Shown: positions 47,982 to 59,403 of the stretch, one piece after another
Layout of the letters: each line of letters opens with the position of its first letter
How positions within the stretch are numbered: the first letter of the stretch is position 1
Assembly (NCBI GenBank): GCA_034008185.1
Contig: CM067082.1
Location: 9,532,984 to 9,596,983 of the forward strand
DNA: 64,000 bases
Source: Gorsachius magnificus
Lineage: Eukaryota; Chordata; Aves; Pelecaniformes; Ardeidae
Direction: 5' to 3'
Made by a program: the position numbers and the translations under genes
The notes under the pieces: generated by a model
The model's database searches: none
What the model saw: only the letters and a program-made list of their open reading frames with translations
Told to the model about the DNA's origin: nothing

Positions 47982-49799
47982 GTCACCTCTAGCTATTCAT
48001 ACGACTGTATTGCGGTCACCTCTCAGGCCCTTGTCTGGCTGTGGTGGGTGCAGGAGGTATGTGGGCATGGTCCTGCTGGGCAGTGCCACATCCATGGAGC
48101 ACTTGTGCCTGCAGCCCTACCTGCCCACCATGGGCCTCTGACGCAGCCCAGGGTGGTGACTCCTTATAAGCTTCTTCTGTTTGACAGGGTGGTTAATTTA
48201 ATGGTACTGTTGCCATGGCATGAAGAGCTGAATGGGTGGTTATGTGAATGGTGAGGATTTGCTAGCTGTTTCCACCACAGGTGATGTAAGCCTCCAATGC
48301 AAAGAGTATTTTACCCAGCATTTTTATTTTCTGCTTAAAGTTGTCACTGCTTTTTCAAACATATTATTTTCTATAAACTGATTTCTTTTGGATATGGTGT
48401 TTTCTTGGGCATGAGATGGCTTTTTTTTGTGGGGGGTGTGTGGTTATTCCCTTGTTCTTTTAGACGGCATAAATCCTTTGATATATGAGCGCTTAAATTT
48501 AATGTAAGGTAGAATATTGTTAGCAAAAGAGGTTGATAATCCAAACTTGCTAGACTAACTGGGGAACAGAATTGAGTACAAAACATGGTTACCAGAGGGG
48601 GAGAGGGGAGCACGTAATGGAGCACATATCTTTCTCTGTTGTGAACTGAGTGATTACTAGGCAGGTAGAGGCTGGAAACAATTGACTGTAATTGGTCTGT
48701 TGGGATTTTAATAAAAACTTTAAAGCAATTAAAATGCTCTTATTGAAAACAGATTTGGGCATCTTTTCTAAGGAGGTCTTCACTGTAATTGCTGTTTTAA
48801 ATGTTAATTGTGGTTTTGTGAAACATCTCTTTGCAGCAGGCGGTATCGGTGCGGTGTGTGCTCCGCAGTCAGGACTGGATCTCGTGGCAGAGAGGAGATC
48901 CGGTGTAGTCAGCCCTGTGCCTGGGAGATCACTACCCTTTGGAGCACATGGTTCCTCTGTGGTTTCTTCTTGTCTGTGTCCATGCCCATGCCCGTGCCCA
49001 TATCCTTCTTGAAATTCAGGCAGCGCAGGAACAATTTGTAAACCCCTCCTTGCAGACTCCTTGGGGTATCTACCACATGTAGAGACTCAAGGGACCTGTG
49101 GGTATGCTGTGTCATGTGAGGGAGGACTATTTATAGCCAGGAAAGCTGAAAAGGTAGGTATTGAAAACAAGCAGATTATATAAAGATCAGTCAAATATTC
49201 CAGTTTTCCTCTGGGTTATAAAACAGCCTTTGTTAAAATAGAAAGGCATAACCTTGAACTTATCTTTTGCTGGCATTGCTTGCATCCTAGTGTTTGGAGA
49301 AAGCACAGGGATACTTCTACAAAAATTAGTTTCATAGCTGTTGTTGCTAACACCTATTTAGGAATTAAAAGTTGCAAAGCCGTTTCCAAACAAATCTTTT
49401 GTATGTGCTCCTAATTAGAAAAAAAAAATCCCTTTAGACCTATAGTGTCTCTATTTTATCACCATTAGGCAAACACACTTTAAAAGAAATTTCAACACAT
49501 TTGTTGATTGAATTTTGAATTACAGATGACCTGGCTATCTTTTAAAAAAATGTCTCTTAGTGGTGCCGACTCCCAATTTCAGTACAGATCCCAAGATACT
49601 TGCAGTGTTTCTTGCAGTCCTAACCACGAGAGCCCTTTTGCGATAATTATAGCAGCTTTTATACATGTATGCTAATCTTCTTTATTTATTCTTTTTGACT
49701 TTGGAAGGTTTACATTTCCAAGCAGCCACAGAGATGTATGTATAAGCTTTCCAAGATACAAAACTGGGAAATGAATACTTCCAGCTCTCTCAAATATGC

Positions 49800-49823
49800 T
49801 TTTTTTTTTAAAAAAAAAAAAAA
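49800..49823. repeat. T10-A14 self-complementary run
   Basis: Ten T are followed directly by fourteen A, a perfect dA/dT inverted repeat without a loop. Confidence 0.9.
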
Positions 49824-51762
49824 GATAAAAAAGAAATCATAATCTTCTCATTTCTCCTGGGGACTTAGTTCTCTGAAGGGCTGCTGCTATTGTATCTTTC
49901 CAGAAGAGCAAAAATACAGACGTTTCTTGAAACCTAACAGGTTCATAGTCTAAAAAAAATGGTGTGGGTGAGATTATGAGGGCAGAAGGAGAAACAGTTG
50001 ATGTAGTTAAGTGGAAAAAGTGACCGACTGTTCGGTAGATATTGTGTGAGCCAATATCCCATTTACTTGTGTGATATTGCAGGAGCACCTGGCCAGTGTC
50101 CTGGTGAACAAGGACCACATGGGGCTGCGCGTTGTACAGCCATGGAGTAAAACTGGGTCCTTCCCTCATGTGCTCAGAAAGCTCTGCCTTCATCTGGACA
50201 TCAGAAGAGACTTTATAGCTCTCAGACTCCCTTGGCAAGCTAATGACAAAAATATTGGGGTGGAGGAGATTTTAATTTGTTTCTCTGAAAAGAAGCAGCC
50301 AGCAATGTAAGAATCCAGGACAGGAAGGAAATCTTTGCAGGGACGAGTTCTGTTCTCTTCTATCCGAGGCAGGAACATAATGTGATCTTTTCCTCAAATG
50401 AATAAAGTCTTTGTGAAAGCTAATTAGAGGCTGTCCATACCGGACTCAGAACAGGACTGCAGTGCAGTGCTGGACTGGCACTGGTGCGGAATGGTGAGCT
50501 CAGGTGTCAGTAGCAGCTGAGAACAGGGCTCTACAGGGGCCAGGAAGGAGGCTGAGAAGGAAGCAAAAAGACTGAAAAGCTCCACAAATTAACCTGAACT
50601 GAGGTCTGTGCCTCTGTAGCCAGGCAGTTCCCAAGAGCGAATGGTGTACAGAGAGCCTGGGCACATCTGCACATCACTGACGGGTACATGGATCCTGCTG
50701 GTTTGCTCCCACGGCTGCTATTTGAAGGCTGTTCAAGGCTTCTGCTATTTTAGTGGCTCAAAACCTTTCAATTCCATATCTATATTTATGCACAGCCTGT
50801 GTATATTCATTTCTGCCTTTTGCCAATGCTGGTTTTCAGTTCAAACAGCTCTTCTGCTTCCCCCATTCCTCACTTTTCCAGCATAATTAAAGGGAGCAGT
50901 CATCTTCTATCTTAACAGCTTACTGAAAAGATAACATTTGTGGATCTAAGAGGAAAAGACCCAAAAAGCAACCTTGTGACTTTTTTTGGACCTCTTCACA
51001 ATTTTTGCCACCTTGTTCTGTAATATATGAACCAAAAGTTAACTCAGACAGATTCTTACTGTCTTGTGATTTACTGACATGAGTGGTTTTAAGTCCTCAG
51101 TGAAGACCAGGCTTCTAATTTTCCCAGGCACTGCATAAGCACACAGCATAAGGACTCTCCTTCCACCTGCCGAGTTTATGATTATAACAAAGGAGAGAGA
51201 CAACAGAAATATGGGACATGAGAGACCTTGTTAATGGATGTACTTGCTTCTCTTAAAGGTTTCTTGAAAATTGTCAGTTAAATTTAAACTCGGGTTCTTT
51301 TTTTTCCCTTATGATTTATAATAGGAAAAGTAATATAGGCAAGAAGAGTCCCTAAAAATATATAGATGATTTTTTTTTCTTACTTTATACCTTAGAATAT
51401 TGGAAATGTCAAAGCTAATCTTTGCTCCTCTGGAGAAAGCTCTGGCACATGTTGGAGCCCAACTTCTGGAATCTCCTGAGGTCCCTGTCCAGCTTTGTTG
51501 TCTGAGTGCTGGGCAGCAGAGCCAGTGGCACTGAGGAGTCCCTTGGTGGCCGGTGTCTCATGGACACCTCACCTGCATCTCCAGTGAAGCCTACAGGTCT
51601 TGGCTCACCTGTTTTACAAAAGCAGGCTACAACATTCATTACCTACCAGTGCCTTGAGGTGGTGTCAGTGAGTTTTCCTCTCTGATTAGCTGTTCCCTAT
51701 GAACTCCTTATGAATTCCCATAATTTCCCCTACAAATTCCCGTAATTTCCCTCCAAACTGTT

Positions 51763-51802
51763 TGAAGATGCTCCAGGTATAATGAAGATGCTCCAGGTAT
51801 AA
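51763..51802. repeat. 20-bp perfect tandem duplication
   Basis: TGAAGATGCTCCAGGTATAA is repeated directly at 51763 and 51783. Just before it, an imperfect pair built on AATTCCC-TAATTTCCC lies at about 51713-51754. Confidence 0.92.
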
Positions 51803-52159
51803 TTCTGGTAATGTTTTGCTCTTTTCTTAATCAATTTATTTTAAAATCTCCTCTTTAGATACTTCTATCCTTGATTTCCACTTATCCATGTTAGAACAGA
51901 TGAGTTTTTCCTCTTAAGAAGTGATAACCTTAAAGGGAAAAATTCACATTTTTTTTTTAAATTTAACTTCACATCTGAAGGATTCAGTGCATGGGGTTGT
52001 TCAGTGAAGCTAAGCCCCAGCTTTAGGAAGGGATCAGTCAAACAGATTTTCTTTGTACAGATGTCAGATTTATAGTCTTCCTTTACCGTAAACTGCAGAA
52101 TTAATCCCAGACATGGGCTAAGGTGTGTGACTAAGATTCGCTGATGATTCATGGTCAGA

Positions 52160-52720
52160 GCAAGCCGTGTTTGTAACTGCGCTGCTCTGTCAGTAGAGGC
52201 AAAGCTGCTGTTATGTTTGTGACAAGGCTGGGCACTGACTTTACGGCATTAATTTCAGACGGTGGAAGTGCATTAATTACAGCCTCCTCCTTGATTTCTT
52301 CTTGTTCTTGTCACAAGGTAGTTGCAGAGGTGGGGAAAACGCATAAATTACTTTGCAGGAGTGCTGAAGACTCCCGTTAAAGGTTTAAACAAGAGAAGTG
52401 CGACAGGTGATGAGAGCAATGCACAAAGGGGAAGCATCTGATGCTGCCACGTACAGCTTTTGGTTTTAAAGCTGTGCAGATAAATGATGACAAAGAGATA
52501 AGATAAAAATGGCTGTGATTGACTAGCCCCTTTGTGTTAAGTTTGGGGCCAATGATTTGACGGAGAAGGAGGAGGAAGAAACCTCAAGTCACTATATAGG
52601 CATCCAGGATATTTTAGTGTTTTTTTTTTTAATTACTTCTAAAATTTCATTAGAATCTAGTGGATTATTATCCTGTGTTATTAACAAGCTTCACGAGACG
52701 TCATATGTAGTTTAGGAACA
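52160..52720. promoter_or_regulatory. Candidate intronic regulatory segment
   Basis: Transposon-free stretch with paired TTGTGACAAGG/CTTGTCACAAGG (52216 and about 52307, the second a palindrome), TGCATTAATTAC homeodomain cores near 52270, and GAGATAAGATAAAA (overlapping GATA sites) near 52496. Motif evidence alone is weak. Confidence 0.25.
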
Positions 52721-52959
52721 TTAAAAAGCCACTGTAGTGATGTAGCGCTGAGAAAAATGTATGAAAAGTAACATTTTCTCTCCTGTGGAGTCCAGTTTTA
52801 TTAAACCAGCTTGGAAGGTAATATTTACACTTTGGAAGGAAATGGACTTTGGGAGGAAGGCTGTGTGAAACCCCTGATTATTTTACCTTTTTATAGCACT
52901 CCCTTGAACTCCTCCCAGTCTTTTCATGTTCTGAACACCAGGAGTAGATGCATTCTAGA

Positions 52960-53327
52960 GAATCATAGAATCATAGACTCATAGAATGTTTTGGGTTGGA
53001 AGGGACCCCTAGAGGTCATCACGTCCAACCCCCCTGCAGTGAGCAGGGACACTGCTAACTAGATCAGGTTGCTCAGAGCCCTGTCCAACCTGGCCTTGAA
53101 TGTTTCCAGGGATGGGGCCTCCATACCTCTCTGGGCAGCCCATTCCAGTGTTTCACCACCCTCATTGTAAAGAATTTCTTCCTTATATCTAGTCTAAACC
53201 TACCCTGTTTTAGTTTAAAGCCATTACCCCTTGTCCTGTCACAGCTGGCCCTACTAAAAAGATTTTCCCCATCTTTCCTATAGGTCCCCTTTAAGTACTG
53301 GAAGGCCGCAATCAGGCAGCCTTCCCC
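52960..53327 (-). mobile_element. 5'-truncated CR1 LINE
   Basis: AATCATAGAATCATAGACTC at the left end is the inverted terminal repeat, followed by the full 3' UTR and the end of ORF2 in reverse, up to TAAGTACTGGAAGGCCGCAA near 53315. It is of the same subfamily as the copies at 1032, 33824, 46761 and 47853, and sits directly against the 3' end of a much older LINE. Confidence 0.92.
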
Positions 53328-53339
53328 ATACTCAGTATA

Positions 53340-54720
53340 ACCTCAAAACGTAAGATTGGGTGGGACCTTAGCTGGGCATCTAGTCCACTCCTAAACCAGA
53401 AACCAAAGCACATCAACATATCTGTGTGATTTGTGAAAGGTATTTGTCTAATCTCTTCTCAAATATCTGAAATCATGTTGCGTGAATAACGCTTTAGACC
53501 ATCTGCCTCCATTTCATTACCTTTCCTGTTGGACAGTTTTCCTCCATGTCTATTTGAAACCCATTTCTTCTTACCTTTGTCTCTCTCTATATTCACTTTT
53601 GTTTGATATCCCTCTTCTTATAAATCACACATCCCCTGCTCCTTTTTATTAATGCAGCAAGAGTCCATGTTGCGATCATAATCCATGAAGAATCCACCTG
53701 AAGCACCGTATCTGGGTTCGTGGTTGGTTTTGTAGCTGTGCCAGTTGATGTGTTTTGTAGTAGTGACTTGTTCTCATTACTTTCTACCTGCTGGTCTGTG
53801 TATCGCTGCAGACTTTACTGGTGAAGGCAGCCTATCAGTGACCACAGTGATAAAAATAAAACCAGTGCTAGACCAAGGACCAGTTCTTGGGAACTTCTAA
53901 AAAATACCTCCCATTAACATCCATCTTTTGAGATCTGTCCGTAAGCCAGTTGTAGCCCATTTATTGTACGCTACTGCAAGTTTTTAAAGTAAAAAATGCT
54001 GTGTGGTACTAAGTCACATGCTTTTAAATACAAGCACTATAATTAATTGATCAATGGTTCTTTAATCCAAAAAAGGGATAGTTTGAAAAACCCACTTTCC
54101 ATGAGATCATGCTGAAGGGCTTAATTACATTTTTGCCTCAAATTTTTTGTTGATATAGTCTAGAATTCAGCATTGTATTATTTACCCATGGTTAACATCA
54201 GCTTGGTTGGTTTATAATTTCCTAGTCCACCCCTTGTATACTTTTCAGTATTCAAATGATGTTGGTAGTCCTGCAGTCATCTGAAATGTTCTTTGTTTCC
54301 CAAGATTTGTTGAAATTAACTTTACTGAGAGTTCCTCATGCCTTAAAGGCTCTTGGTGCAAGATATGTGTCTGTTGTTTTTAAAAAATGTTTAATTTTAG
54401 CAAATGCTACCTCACATCCCCTTTTCATCACAGATGGCAATCTTTCTGTTCCACCCTCGGTATAAAATTCCTGCTCAGTTTGATATACAGACAAAAATAT
54501 CTATCCTTTAAAAATTTCTACTTTTTCTACTTGCCTAAGAACAGTTTTTCTGTGTGCCTCTAGCAATAACTCACATTGAAAAATATGCTGTAATTATTTC
54601 TAGCTGTATTGGTCATTTCATTGTTCCCTTCATTTCCCCATTATCAGTCATGTGTTTTGTAAGTTATATTAATTGCCATTTCCTTTCCATTTTCTGCCTG
54701 ACTCTACAAATATATAAAAA
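53340..54720 (-). mobile_element. Degenerate ancient L3/CR1-type LINE
   Basis: On the minus strand the right part resembles the RT-upstream region of the old L3/CR1 group (AATTAACTTTACTGAGAGTT, GGCTCTTGGTGCAAGATATG and TTTTAAAAAATGTTTAATTT follow the order of that family). The middle (about 53930-54030) translates to D-VPHSI and NWLTDRSQKMDVNG, the pattern of the RT domain before SGVPQG. The left part (53345-53600, TATTTGTCTAATCTCTTCTC, GACAGTTTTCCTCCATGTCT, CCATTTCTTCTTACC) matches an L3-like 3' UTR. The copy is full of stops, indels and probable internal deletions. Subfamily and outer limit are uncertain. Confidence 0.6.
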
Positions 54721-54768
54721 CTAATGCCTTACTGCCACTTCCATACTCCTTTTCAATATTTAAGAAGG

Positions 54769-54814
54769 TTTTTTGGTTTTTTTGGTTTTTTTGTTTGTTT
54801 GTTTGTTTGTTTTA
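54769..54814. repeat. (GTTT)n / GT-T rich simple repeat
   Basis: GGTTTTTTGGTTTTTTTGG passes into five to six GTTT units, just past the recognisable end of the old LINE. Confidence 0.9.
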
Positions 54815-55373
54815 TTTTTCCTAGCAGAGCACTGCCATGACTGGGGGATTCTGGCTTTTGAAGCCTCCAGTAGGAAATTTGAGAAAATTCCCACTACAGT
54901 CTTATGTTAGGACTTCTTGCTTTAAATTTGTGTCCCTGACAGTGATGCTGACAGTCTCACTATGTTGGCAAAAATTAGCCTTTTCAAACATTCCTATACT
55001 GCTGGTCACTGGCGTGTTCTGTTTGCACACAATAAATGTAAAAAGATTATCATCATTGTAATCATCAGTATCTAGGCAACCACTCATTTGTAGGTCATCA
55101 ATTGATTTTTCTTTGTCCATCAAAATGAGGTCTAGTATTAAGTTACACTATGCTAGGTGGAAGATTTCCTTTTTCAAGAAATTACCTATTATTTTTAGAA
55201 TATCTGGGGAAGTTTTATTACTGATTGCACTCACCCAAGAAAGGGATCTCAAGTGAGGTCACCTATAATGAATATGATGCCTGTGGATCAGGTCACTTAA
55301 TTCTCCAGTGAGATTTAGGAACTGATAACAGGTAGTACCCAGTTCTCTTTCTTCATGTGGAAGTGTGATCCAA
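54815..55373. other. KCNQ3 intron 1, probable old repeat remains
   Basis: TTTCAAGAAATTACC, TCTGGGGAAGTTTTATTACT and AAGTGAGGTCACCTATAATG have the flavour of a decayed transposon, perhaps the 5' continuation of the LINE at 53340, but I cannot name a family. Confidence 0.3.
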
Positions 55374-55445
55374 AGGGGTGAAGTGGCTTGTTTGTTGTCA
55401 CCCAATAAGTTGATGATAGAATTAGGAGGGTTTAGTCCTGCCCTG
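55374..55445 (-). mobile_element. MIR-like ancient SINE relic
   Basis: AGGGGTGAAGTGGCTTGTTT, GTTGTCACCCAATAAGTTGA and AATTAGGAGGGTTTAGTCCT match the reversed MIR core segment GAAGTGACTTGCCCAAGGTCACCCAG...AACCCAGG in order and spacing. Confidence 0.5.
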
Positions 55446-55476
55446 TTATCATGATACAGCTGGGAAATATCAAAGC

Positions 55477-55513
55477 ACTGAAGCCAGAGGCTGTGGGTGC
55501 CTCTGGCTTCAGT
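55477..55513. repeat. Perfect 15-bp inverted repeat with 7-base loop
   Basis: ACTGAAGCCAGAGGC (55477-55491) and its exact reverse complement GCCTCTGGCTTCAGT (55499-55513) enclose TGTGGGT. It would form a strong hairpin in the intron RNA or a cruciform in DNA. No U run follows and it is shorter than a microRNA precursor. Confidence 0.95.
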
Positions 55514-56344
55514 AGGGCAACCTTCACCCACGTCCCTGAGTGGGGCTCAGCAGGCTGAAAGGCTTTACCCCAGGTTTCAAAAGATTTTAGGTGCCTGTTT
55601 CTCATTGCAGAACATGGCTCTTCAGCTCTTTCTCAGTGCCTGAAAGGCACAGGAAATCCTGAGAAGATGAACCCCATAAGCTTCCAGTCTGAAAGTCTTC
55701 TTTTCAGCATCCTGAACATCAAATACCTCTTTCAGGCAGCACAGAAGCATTGTGGTGGTGCTTGCTTTCTTTGCAGAGTGCTCCTGCAGCAGCAAATTAG
55801 AGCTACTGCAGGCTCCTGAGGGCCTGCTGAGCTGTTTCGCTCTCAGTAGCCTGGGTGACTCTTCACATTTGATTCAATTTCTCATGTTAGGTAAATATTC
55901 ACCTAGGATGCTATTTAGAAGAAGACAGTCTGCCTTGTGAGGCAATAGCAAACCACCAAAGTATTGCACATCATGAGCTTTTGAGGCCTGAAGTCCAAAG
56001 ATAAGGGACAGTATATCCATAATAAAAGCTGGCATATGACGTGAGATAAAGCTCCAGAGCTGCTTTCTGATACATCTTGAGACTATCTTTAAGGAACGCA
56101 GGAAAGATGGAGCTCTAGGCTTGGCTTATTGTTGATGGCATCAGGAGCACCTCCTAGGAGAGAGACTGGAATCTCAGAGGAGCAACTCATCCCATGCATG
56201 AAATGCTGGGCTGGATTATGCCACTGAAGCATCAGACTCTGTTGACAATGAAGGCACCCTGGCTGGTTTACTCATGCGACCCCTTTGGTTTTGGGGGCTG
56301 CAGCTTGGTGAGTTGGCTGATGCATCCCAACCTGTAGGTCATGA

Positions 56345-56415
56345 GATGTCCAAGGTCACAGGAATTCACCACAGAGCTGCTAGCTAAGCCTGGGTCTCTT
56401 GGTCCAGATTAACAC
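56345..56415 (-). mobile_element. MIR-like ancient SINE relic
   Basis: GATGTCCAAGGTCACAGGAA, CAGAGCTGCTAGC and CCTGGGTCTCTTGGTCCAGA fit the reversed MIR core and tRNA-like end (CCAAGGTCACACAG...GCCGGGA...CCCAGGTCTC). It may form one broken element with the piece at 56705, although the order does not favour this. Confidence 0.45.
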
Positions 56416-56704
56416 CATATAAGTCTCGACTCTCTCTTCCCTTGTACACCTTTTTCTTTGCCCTGTCTGTGGTACCTGGCTCATACAACTGTATTTGTGC
56501 ATGTTCTTGAACGTGCCACTCTATCTTATCCTTGGCACAGTGGGGGTGGAAGAACAGTTCTGCTCCTGAAACTCCAAATGAATATTTAAACACACATTTT
56601 TTTTTATTAGATGCTAATTAATATTATGGATAAGGGATTCTATGGGATGTTGGGAGGGGAATGGTTTTAAATAGGCAAATTATTTCATTTAGAAGTACAT
56701 TTAC

Positions 56705-56850
56705 CATACATAATAATGGATAGCTTTCTTATGGTGCTTTGCAACTTCAAAGTGCTTTGCAACTATTAATTAATTAACATGCGTGCTCTTTTGGAGGTAG
56801 GAAACTAATTATTAACAGCCCTGTCTTGCACACAGGGAACCGAATGATAA
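56705..56850 (-). mobile_element. MIR/L2-like relic with TAATTAATTAA core
   Basis: TAATAATGGATAGC, GTGCTTTGCAACTTCAAAGT, GCTTTGCAACTATTAATTAA and TTGGAGGTAGGAAACTAATT correspond in order to the old amniote tail with paired CTTTACA boxes, TTAATTAATTAA and GAGGTAGG. The 13-base GTGCTTTGCAACT occurs twice (56734 and 56752). Confidence 0.55.
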
Positions 56851-57010
56851 ACATTCATGTTATTTAAACAATTTAGCCATTGTATTGCATGCTTAATTTG
56901 TCTCTGCGAGCACTGCTTCTTCATACATAATGTGGATTAATGCATATGCAAATGAGTAAGTTAAATAGCTGCATTCATACAATGCATAGTGATTGGCATG
57001 CATAATTATG
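56851..57010. promoter_or_regulatory. AT-rich homeodomain/POU-site segment, candidate enhancer
   Basis: The octamer ATGCAAAT is perfect at 56946-56953, next to TTAATGCATATGC. TGCATGCTTAATTTG and GCATGCATAATTATG lie nearby. With the TAATTAATTAA of the adjacent relic (56705-56850) this is a cluster of POU and homeodomain core sites. Function is inferred from motif density only. Confidence 0.3.
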
Positions 57011-58669
57011 TGCCCAATGCCTTGTATCTTAGGACTCCCTTAAAATGACAATCAGTCATCCTTCCTTGTGTTCCCTGAAAGTCATTTGAGATTGGTGTTT
57101 GTCCCCAGCTGGGAGATGAAAGATGGCACAAGCCAAGAGGTGTCCGGGGAGATGGGCCCTGGTGCAGTAGGTTCTGGAGTGAATCCTGTAATGCAGTGGG
57201 CAAACAAGCTTAGACTCCCTGAGGCTAATGCTGCACATAGTTATGTACACTCCAGTGCCAAAAAACCCCAACACAGTCCCAGCTAAGAGAAAGGGAGAAA
57301 GATCAGTAAAAAACTCAGCCTTGTTTTATTATTGGTGCCAGACCAGAGACTTGGTGGCTTGGTCAGGGTGCTGAACCTGAGCTCCTATCATCCACACCTT
57401 GTGCTCTTCTGTCTACAGGCAGCCTAAGCTAACCCTTACGTTACCCTGTCCAAATCCTAGCAATCTTGTGGCAGACAAATCTCAGGGTAATTTTAGGGAG
57501 CCTTTGTCTCTGCCAAATATCAGTCAGGGGATGATGCTATAAAGACGGATGGGGCAGATGGTTCTGCTGGAACAGGAGCTGAGCACAAGGCTTGTGCCCC
57601 AACCTGCTCCTGTGGATTATTTGGGGAGGGTGCACTTATATTTCATCCTCTAGGAATACCAGGTGATCACCCAGGAGCATGTGCAGAGTGTGGACAGGCA
57701 GCCAGTCTAGATTCAGGTTGCTCCGGCAGAGCAGCACTGGCAGAGCTGGCGAAATGAAATGACCTGCTCAGGGTCAGGCACTTACACACTTTCACATGTT
57801 ATTTAAGCCAGGTTCCTAATATTCCCTCCAAAATGTTGTCCATTTGGGGTTTGAGACGCTGGTGATGGGAAGCGATTTGCATCACAGGCAGGAGCAGATA
57901 CACAGCTTATCCTGTAGTTCAGGCACCCTCCAGCTGCCAGGAGCAGAAGGTAACGTGCATAACTTGAGATGAACTTCCCACCTCTCCGCGCTGTGAGATT
58001 TAGGACTCACTGAACAGAACAGAAAGGACATAAGGAAAGCTGAGGAAAGCACCCTTGGGAGGGCACAAAAGGAATGTGACAGCTGAGGGAGAAAAAGCAA
58101 CTGCTAAGTAAGCAGAAGCATTACCAGGCTCGGAGACTTGGAGAGCTTAAAAAAGGCAACGGGAACGAAGCACCTGGGAGTGTGCGAGAGCCTGTGGGAT
58201 GTTAACAGAAGTGAATCTGTGCAGACCCTCCCCAGGCGCCCAGGACATCCAGTCTGTGGGCGGTGAGACATCTCCAGCATGATCTTCCAATCTCTGCATG
58301 GCTGTGTGTGTTCCCCTGAGGCTTTCTGTGCTGGAAGATGGACTGTCCTTATCTCAGCTCCCGACTGTTCGACTAACAGTTCGCTTCAAGTTTTGTATTT
58401 GCCTGTAACCCCGCTTCCTTCCTTGTGGTGTTTTCTAGCTCAGCATTGCCCCTCTACCCTTTGGGCTGCCCTTCGCCTTCCCAGCAACGTCCGCACTCTT
58501 TCTGTTTAACCCACCCTGTAGAGAAGCCCACGATTAGACAATTCACAACACTTGGGTGGCACTTGCATCTTTCCTTGCAGCACTCCTGCTACCTGCTGTC
58601 CCTCCCCCATATTTTTCTGCCTTTTCTGATATTCTCAGCCAGTTCTGGTGTACATTGCCCTCATGATGT
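57011..58669. other. KCNQ3 intron 1, no recognised feature
   Basis: Unique-looking intronic sequence up to the first copy of the local duplication. Confidence 0.5.
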
Positions 58670-58862
58670 CCAGTGCAGGACTGATACTACCTTTGGCTGT
58701 CCAGCCCCATTTGTGGACTGTACTGGTGATGCTCATTATCTGATTCATAAATGAATATATACACCATGCAAGGGAGCATTTTGGAATGCTGGGCAAAATC
58801 GAGATTCCATGATGTTTTTTTTCTTCTAACATTTATGCTTGGAATAACTTTTCTGATTCTAT
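58670..58862. repeat. Local duplication, copy 1
   Basis: CCAGTGCAGGACTGATACTA through CTTTGGCTGTCCAGCCC, ATGCTGGGCAAAATCGAGAT and TTTATGCTTGGAATAACTTT is repeated with roughly 85-90% identity by eye at 59404-59592, same orientation, 734 bases apart. It does not resemble a transposon I know. Confidence 0.9.
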
Positions 58863-59403
58863 TTATACAGCTCCTGGCATGCTTGTTTCTGATCTGCGCT
58901 GATGCTTCTAGGCATTGCCTTTATACTATTAACAATAATGACCACGTAGCTTTTTAACTACTTGATGCAGTTTAAAGAAAACCTATGTTTAGCTCTTAAT
59001 CCCGGTGTAGTCGGCGTGTTCTTGTCAATAATTAGCCTATTAAGTTATGGGTACAGCTGAGTAAATTTCATGCTTATAAAAATGTTTGAGCAGGCAATGC
59101 ATTTAGCTGACTGCAGACTGGTATTTATGTAGTTCCAGGAGAGTAAATAAAGCCTATTCTGTGGCCATCATTATAGCATTATTTTCTCTCCCTCCTTCCT
59201 TCACTCTTCATTTGATGCAAAAGCCCAACCTCGTGCACAGAGTCGTGCCTCCCAGAGGGCATTAAATTTCTTCAGCTGCTACTGAAATGAATGGCACTGG
59301 GGACATTCCCTACCCTCCAAGACCAGGCTCCAATTCCCAAAGTATAAGCCTGAAAGGTTATGAGGCTGTTTCTAATGTTAATGCCCATCACGACTGACGA
59401 TTT
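58863..59403. other. Spacer between the two duplicated segments
   Basis: About 540 bases without visible similarity to the flanks of either copy. Confidence 0.5.

Larger units (their letters stand above)
47982..52159. other. KCNQ3 intron 1, mostly unique sequence
   Basis: Holds the T10-A14 run at 49800, the 20-bp duplication at 51763 and a CCATGC/CCGTGC repeat near 48980-49003. The 133-codon minus frame at 49837-50238 shows no family resemblance. Confidence 0.5.

Noticed and set aside
49837..50238. 133-codon minus-strand open frame
   Set aside because: No recognisable motif or neighbouring exon signals; treated as random.
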